DNA of 64,000 bases from Bog-473 sp963738135. Lineage in GTDB: Bacteria; Actinomycetota; Acidimicrobiia; Acidimicrobiales; RAAP-2. The stretch covers positions 1-64,000 of the forward strand of contig CAVTVK010000004.1 of NCBI GenBank assembly GCA_963738135.1. Reading direction: 5' to 3'. The translations under genes and the position numbers were made by a program. Below the pieces are notes generated by a model. The model made no database searches. It was not told the origin of the DNA and saw only the letters and a list, made by a program, of their open reading frames with translations. Every line of letters begins with the position of its first letter. The first letter of the stretch is position 1. Below are positions 58,765 through 64,000 of this stretch, piece by piece.

Positions 58765-61700
58765 TCAGTCCGGCTCGACCCGCTGAATCCAGACCCGCAC
58801 CGGCTCGGCCAGCAACGCATCGTCGAGCTCCAGGAGCGTCCCCTCCCCCGCGCCGGGCCCGCTGACGATCTCGACGGCCAGCACCTCCCGGGCGATGAAG
58901 TCGAAGAACTCGGCGATGGGTTCGAGGCCCGTGACGTGGACGCGGATGCGGTCGGAAACCTCGAGGCCGCTGGCCTTGCGCAGATCCTGAATGAGGCGCA
59001 CGACGTCGCGCGCCAGCCCCCGCTGGCGCAACCCCTCGTCCAGGTTGAGGTCCAGCGCGACGACCTCACCGCCCTCGCGTGAGACGGCGAAGCCCTGTTG
59101 CCCGCGGACCCGCAGCTGCACGTCTTCTGGCGACAGCTCGACCGGCTGGCCCCCCAACTCGATCGTGATGGACCGCCCGTCTTCCAACGCCGCCGCCGCG
59201 ACCGCACCGTCCAGCGCCGCCAGCGCCGGCTTCAACCCACGCGCCAGATCCTTCAGCCGGGCGCCCAGTGTGCGGAAGTTCGGCACCAGCTCGAACTGGA
59301 TCACCTCGCTCAACTCCTCGGCGCTGTCGATCTCGTCGACGTTGAGCTCATCGGCCACGATGTCGCGCAGGATCTCGGGCGAGCCCGCGGGGAGGAACAC
59401 CAGGGCCCGCTTGAGCGGCTGACGCACCTTGACCGAGGCCTCGCTGCGAGCGGCCCGCCCCAGCGACGTCAAACGCCGGGCCAGCGCCATCTGCGCCTCG
59501 AGATCGCGATCGATGATCGTCGTGTCGGCCGCCGGCCAGTCGGCCAGGTGCACGGATTCGCCGCCCTCGGCGTCGGCTCCGGTCAGGTGGCGCCACATGG
59601 TGTCCGACACGAAGGGGCACAGCGGCGCCAGCAGCAATGCCAGGGTGGTCAACGTCGTGTGCAGCGTCGCCTGCGCCGCCAGGGTGTCGCCGGCCGGCGC
59701 GTCGGGGTCGGTGCGCCAGAACCGGCGGCGGCTGCGGCGCACGTACCAGTTGGAGAGGTCGTCGACGAGGTCGGCCAGGGCGGTCGCCGCCGCCAGGGGC
59801 TCGTACGACGACAACGCCTCGGTCACCGCAGAGGTCGTGCTGGCCAGCCGGGACAGGATCCAACGGTCCAGCGGACCCCGATCGGCCTCGACGGGAATCC
59901 CCGCGTCGGCAGGGTCGAACTCGTTCAGTGAGGCGTAGGTCGTGAAGAAGCTGAAGGTGTTCCACAGCGTGAGCAGCATGTCGCGCATGGCCGTGTCGAT
60001 GGCGCCGAGCGTCGCCCGGGTCGGCGTCCAGGGTGACCCCTGCGAGAACATCCACCAGCGCATGGCGTCGGCGCCCCGCGTGTCGAGGATCGACCAGGGG
60101 TCGATGATGTTGCCGAGCGACTTGGACATCTTGCGGCCGTCGGCGTCCACGATGTGGCCGAGGCAGACCACGTGGCGGTAGGGGCTCTCGCCGAAGACCA
60201 GGGTGTTGATGGCGAGCAGCGAGTAGAACCACGCCCCGCGTCTGGTCGATGGCCTCGGAGATGAAGTCGGCCGGGAACGTGAAGGCCTCGGCCGACCCCG
60301 CCACGTGCGGGTAGCCGACCTGGGCGGCCGGCATGGAGCCCGAGTCGAACCAGGCGTCGATCACGGGCTCGACCCGGCGGCACACGGCCAGCTCGTCGAC
60401 CTCGTCGACGGCGCCCACATCGGCCGCGCACGTCCCACAGGCGAACGTCACGTCGTCGATGGTCGGCCGGTGCGGGTCGATCCCCGTCACGTCCCGCCCG
60501 CACAGGTCCGAGAGTTCGGTCAGCGAGCCGACACAGCGCACGTGCCCCCGGCCGCAGCGCCAGATGGGCAGTGGCGTGCCCCAGTAGCGGTCGCGCGACA
60601 GGGCCCAGTCGACATTGTTCTCGAGCCACTCGCCGAAACGCCCGTCGCGGATGTGGGCCGGGTGCCAGTCCACCGTCTGGTTGGCCGCCAGCAGGTCGTC
60701 CTTGCGGGTGGACGTCGCGATGTACCAGCTCGGCTTGCCCCAGTAGATGAGCGGCGTGCGGCAGCGCCAGCAGTGGGGGTACGAGTGGACGTAGGGGAAG
60801 CGGCGCAGCAGCAATCCCGACGACTCGAGGCGGTCGTTGATGTCGTGGTTGGCCGCCCGGACGTCCCGCCCCGCCAGCCACCCCACGGCGTCGGTGAAGC
60901 GACCGTCGGGACCCACCGGGTTCAACGAGGGCAGAGCCGTTCTCGCGTCCGATCTGGCGGTCGATCTCACCGAAGGCCGGCGCCAGGTGGACCAGGCCCG
61001 TCCCCTCCTCCGTCGTCACGTACGCAGCCGGGACGACCCGCCACCCGTCGGCGCCATGAGGTGGGTCCACGTCGTCAAAGGGACGCTCGTAGCGAAGCCC
61101 GACCAGGGCCGAACCGGGCACACGAGCGGTCACCCGGGCGGACGCCCCCTCCCCCATGACGGCGTCGACCAGCGCGTCGGCCATCACGACCCCGTCGACG
61201 ACGGCGTAGACCAACTCCGGGTTCACCGCGACGCCCGTGTTCGACAGCAGCGTCCACGGCGTCGTCGTCCAGACGCCGAGCCACTCGGCCCCACCGCCCA
61301 CCGCCGAGGCAACAGCACCGTCGGGGTCGACCAGCCGGAAGCGCACGTAGGCCGACTCGTCCTCCTCGTCCCGGTAGACGTCGGGCTGCCCCAGCTCGTG
61401 GCTCGACAGCGCCGTCCCGCAGCGCGGGCAGTACGGCACGACCTTCAGATCCTCGTAGAGCAGGCCCTGGTCGAAGAGCTGCTGCAGGTGCCACCAGACG
61501 GACTCGATGTAGGTCGAGTCCAACGTCCAGTAGGCCGCGTCCATGTCGACCCAGTAGCCGATGCGCGTCGTCAGGCGGGCGAACTCGTCCACGTAGGAAT
61601 AGACGGACTCGCGGCAGAGCCGGGTGAACTCGGCGATGCCGACCTGCGACTCGATCTGCTCCTTCCCCGTGATGCCGAGCTTCTTCTCCACTTCGACCTC

Positions 61701-61976
61701 GACCGGCAGCCCGTGGGTGTCCCAGCCGGCGCGGCGAGCCACGTAGGCGCCGTCCATCGTGCGGAAGCGGCAGAAGAGGTCCTTGTAGACCCGGGCCCAG
61801 ACGTGGTGCAGGCCGGGCATGCCGTTTGCCGTCGGCGGGCCCTCGTAGAAGACCCAGGGCTCGGCGTCCTTGCGCTGCTCGATGGAGCGCTCGAAGACGC
61901 GCTGCGCCGACCAGCGGGCCAGTTCGGCCTGCTCGAGGGCGACGAAGTCGATGTCGGGGGGGACGGGTGTGAACAC
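58765..61976 (-). CDS. ileS: Isoleucyl-tRNA synthetase, two frame breaks
   Basis: Restored length about 1070 residues. Start GTG 61976 (in PPVFTPVPPDIDFVALEQAELARW), the HIGH-equivalent in GPPTANGMPGLHHVWARV, WDTHGLPVEVEVEKKLGI, the CP1 editing domain with VWTTTPWTLLSNTGVAVNP and TEEGTGLVHLAPAFGEIDRQIGRENG. The first break (about 60945, extra T) joins ENG to LPSLNPVGPDGRFTDAVG. Then YPHCWRCRTPLIYW and FISEAIDQTRG; the second break at about 60235 (extra G) joins it to WFYSLLAINTLVFG. KMSKSLGNI is the KMSKS motif, and an anticodon-binding C-terminus follows. GTG 61976 has no good ribosome site; ATG in frame near 62066 is an alternative start. Confidence 0.94.
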
Positions 61977-62040
61977 GGGAGGGAATGGCCTTTGTGCGGC
62001 GGGAACAGGCGCCCCGGCCACGTCGGAAAGGATAGAGGGT

Positions 62041-62546
62041 ATGCATCGCCCCTCTTCCGCCATTGCGGCGGCCTCACGCTGGCCCGCGAGCCCTACGCCG
62101 GCGCGGGCCCTCGGTGGGTGGTGGCGCAGGCCGAGGCCGAGCTCGTGGCGCGCTACGGCTTCCTCGCACGAGAGCGAGCGGGGCCTCATGGCGGCCATGT
62201 TCGACCCGCCGGCCGGGGCCTTCGTGGTGGCCCGCCGAGGTGATGCGGCCGGACCGCCCGTCGGCGGGGTCGGGGTACGCGCCCTCGACCACGGTCGGAG
62301 CCGGGGCGAGATCAGGCGCCTCTGGGTCGACCCCCGGCCAACGAGGGCTGGGCGTGGCCCGTCGACTGATGGACGCGATAGAGGAGGCGGCCCGCGGGCT
62401 GGGCCTGACCGACCTGCGCCTCGGTGACCGGCCCGCGCCAGCCCGAGGCCGTGGCGCTCTACGCGTCCTCCGGCTGGACGCCCGATCCGTCGAGCAGCGC
62501 GGTCCACGGGTTCCGGTTCACCAAGGAGCTGGTAGCGGTGCCATGA
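62041..62546 (+). CDS. GNAT family N-acetyltransferase, about four frame breaks
   Basis: A badly broken acetyltransferase divergent from ileS. Reassembled pieces: LAREPYAGAGPRWVVAQAEAELVARYGFL; after an insertion near 62165, HESERGLMAAMFDPPAGAFVVARR and GVGVRALDHGRSRGEIRRLWVDP; after an insertion near 62338, GQRGLGVARRLMDAIEEAARGLGLTDLRLG (the acetyl-CoA loop is GQRGLGVARRL); after another near 62432, GPRQPEAVALYASSGWTPDPS, ending in FRFTKELVAVP. ATG 62041 is the best start (AAAGGA upstream) but needs a further frame change near 62075. Repaired length about 167. The stop overlaps the next start (CCATGACC at 62541-62548). Confidence 0.75.
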
Positions 62547-63351
62547 CCGGCACGCCGTTCGAACTGATCTGCGAGATCGAGCCGGCGACCACACCGGACC
62601 TGACCCGGGTGCGCCACCAGATCGGCGTGCTGAGCCGGGTCGCCACCACGTTCCTCATCCCGGACAACCACATCGGGCGGGCCACCGTCTCGAGCGTTGC
62701 CGTGGCGCACGAGGTGCAGCTGATGGGCGGGCGTTCCATCGCCTGCCTCAACGCCCGCGACCGCAACCTGCTCGGGTTCCGGCGCGACCTGCTCGACGGC
62801 GGCGGCCTACGGCGTGGACGAGTTCCTCTTCGTCTACGGCGACGAGCCGTTGGCCGGCGCCCGCACGAGCGAGCTCAACGGTGCGGACCATGCTGGCCGA
62901 GGGGCGGGCGTACGCCGCGGACGCTCGACAGCGGGAGCGCGGCGGTCGGCATGGCGGGCGCCACGCGTCGGCCGCCATGCGCTTCGGCGCGGCCAGCGGG
63001 CTGCGGTCCCTGCCGGCGTGGAAGCAGGCGGCCGACTTCCTTTTCGTACAGGTCGGCTTCTCGCTCGAGGACCTGCTGGCCTGGCGGGCCACCATTGCGA
63101 TCGACGTTCCCGTCTACGCCGGCGTCATCGTGATCGCCAGCGCCGGCATGGCCCGCAACTTCACCATTCCGGGGCTGACCGTCCCGCCCGATCTCGTGGC
63201 GCGCCTGGAGAAGGACCGCAACGCCGGCGTGGACGCCGCCTGCGATCTGGTGGTCGGCATCAAGGAGTCGGGCGCCTTCGACGGCGTGCACCTCATTCCC
63301 GTGGCGCGCTACCGCGAGGTGGCGGCCCGGTTGGAGCGGGATCTGCGCTAG
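62543..63351 (+). CDS. Methylenetetrahydrofolate-reductase-like protein, at least two frame breaks
   Basis: A TIM-barrel protein of about 269 residues with the MTHFR pattern: FELICEIEPATTPDLTRVRHQIGVL, TTFLIPDNHIGRATVSSVAVAHEVQ, CLNARDRNLLGFRRDL, then (an extra G at about 62798 removed) LTAAAYGVDEFLFVYGDEP and, after a break near 62880, NVRTMLAEG. C-terminal half: LPAWKQAADFLFVQVGFSLEDLLAWR, IDVPVYAGVIVIASAGMARNFTIPGLTVP. Folate- and FAD-binding residues of MetF are only partly recognisable, so it may be a divergent reductase. The 62920-62990 region may hold two more compensating indels. Its TAG stop overlaps the HAD gene's stop in CTAG at 63348-63351. Confidence 0.75.
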
Positions 63352-64000
63352 GCGCCGGGGGGTTGCCGGAGCGCCTGCTCCAGCGCGTCGAGTGAGGCGT
63401 CGGTGACCTCCAGCAGCGACTCGACGACGAGGTCGGCCAGGCCGAAGGCCGGATGGTGACCCTCGCCCTCCTCGGGCACGGCGATGCAGGTCATGGACGA
63501 CGCCTTGGCCGCCAGCACGCCGGCCGGCGCGTCCTCCCACACCAGGCAGCGACGCGGCACGGCGCCCAACTTGGCGCGCCGCGGTGAGGAAGACCGCCGG
63601 GTGCGGCTTGCCGTAGTCCTCGTCCTCGGCCGAGTGCACCAGATCGAAGCGGTCGCGCAGGCCGAAGTGCGCCAGGGCGGCATCGATGAGGCGGTACTGC
63701 GACGACGACGCCACCGCCAGCGGGAGCCCGCGGTCGCGGCACAGGTCGATGGCGTGCTCCGCGCCGGCCTTCAGCACACCCTTCGTCGTGATGAGCTCAA
63801 TGACGCGGTCGACGATCGTCACCGCCACCTCGTCGGGCGTGGGCGTCGCACCGGGCCACGGGTGCAGCGCGTACCAGTGCGCGGTGACCTCGTCCACGAA
63901 CATGCCCTTGGTCGAGCGGCAGCCCTCGACGGCCAGGGGGACGCCGAGACCGCCCAGGATCTCGATCTCGGCCTCGTGCCAGAGGATCTCGGAATCGATG
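63348..64000 (-). CDS. HAD-superfamily hydrolase (phosphoglycolate/beta-PGM-like), partial, one frame break
   Basis: The 3' part of a haloacid-dehalogenase phosphatase whose 5' end lies beyond 64000. The visible sequence enters in the cap region (IDSEILWHEAEIEILGGLGVPLAVEGCRSTKGMFVDEVTAHWY), then motif II LAVASSSQYRLIDAALAHFGL, motif III with KPHPAVFLTAAA and motif IV VWEDAPAGVLAAKA, as in beta-phosphoglucomutase/2-deoxyglucose-6-phosphatase-like proteins (HAD IA variant 3). An extra C at about 63578 splits it; removing it joins FLTAA to AKLGAVPRRCLVWEDAPAG. The nucleophile DxDxT motif is not in the window. It is convergent with the MTHFR-like gene and shares CTAG with its stop. Confidence 0.85.

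Noticed and set aside
61977..62200. A T-box riboswitch ahead of ileS
   Set aside because: No conserved T-box core (the GGTGGNACCGCG element) found on the minus strand upstream of ileS, and the region is occupied by the divergent GNAT gene.

Overview
The window is a stretch of chromosome from a high-GC actinobacterium. Signs of this are the GC-rich third codon positions, frequent GTG starts, ATGA/GTGA stop-start overlaps inside operons, start codons placed 6-9 bases after a TANNNT box (leaderless mRNAs), an actinobacterial-type LeuA, a PASTA-domain Ser/Thr kinase, a DUF222/HNH protein and a GatCAB amidotransferase operon. A deep-branching actinobacterium such as Acidimicrobiia is plausible, but the class is inference. 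I see no tRNA, rRNA, insertion sequence, prophage or CRISPR array.

Layout. 1-2555: an ArsR/SRPBCC operon with two small downstream genes, a cyclic-nucleotide-binding protein and a GNAT. 2552-9048: amino-acid biosynthesis (leuA with its leader-peptide attenuator, serA, a class I aminotransferase and a divergent serC). 9190-11373: ABC exporter. 11380-18153: accessory genes (SDR, a second ArsR/SRPBCC pair, DUF2277, a secreted GH5 glycosidase, FkbM methyltransferase, and a HicB-like regulator with a DUF4097 protein). 18200-23544: ilvC-ilvN-ilvB behind a second leader-peptide attenuator, plus ilvD. 23608-28043: MMPL transporter, TetR and DUF222/HNH. 27848-31754: gatB-gatA-gatC-hydrolase. 31870-36430: SCP2, MFS, a HIT-like protein and the PASTA kinase. 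36501-43767: ligA, mnmA, cysteine desulfurase, aldehyde dehydrogenase and an AMP-forming acyl-CoA synthetase, all on the minus strand. 43809-47030: Sir2, PuuD-like hydrolase and glutamine-synthetase-like ligase. 47065-56174: assorted metabolic, stress and regulatory genes, including a MarR/YceI divergon and a secreted Ig-like protein. 56284-58758: SDR-SDR-VOC operon. 58765-64000: ileS, GNAT, an MTHFR-like protein and a HAD hydrolase cut by the right edge.

How the genes work together. LeuA, IlvBNC and IlvD make branched-chain amino acids. Both the leuA and the ilvBNC transcripts carry a short leader peptide rich in the regulated amino acids (Leu-Leu-Leu; Ile-Leu-Val-Leu-Val) followed by a terminator hairpin, so both should be controlled by ribosome-mediated attenuation. 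SerA and SerC are two steps of serine synthesis. The cysteine desulfurase can supply sulfur to MnmA for tRNA 2-thiouridine. The Sir2 deacylase is divergent from an acyl-CoA synthetase that carries the acylation motif PX4GK. A glutamine-synthetase-like ligase, a gamma-glutamyl hydrolase and an aldehyde dehydrogenase suggest gamma-glutamylated amine catabolism.

Data quality. About 30 single-base frame breaks interrupt otherwise well conserved genes, including essential ones (ligA, ileS, serA, mnmA). Where the site can be pinned down, insertions outnumber deletions by about five to one. I read this as uncorrected sequencing or assembly error rather than gene decay, and I give such genes as single CDS with the breakpoints stated.
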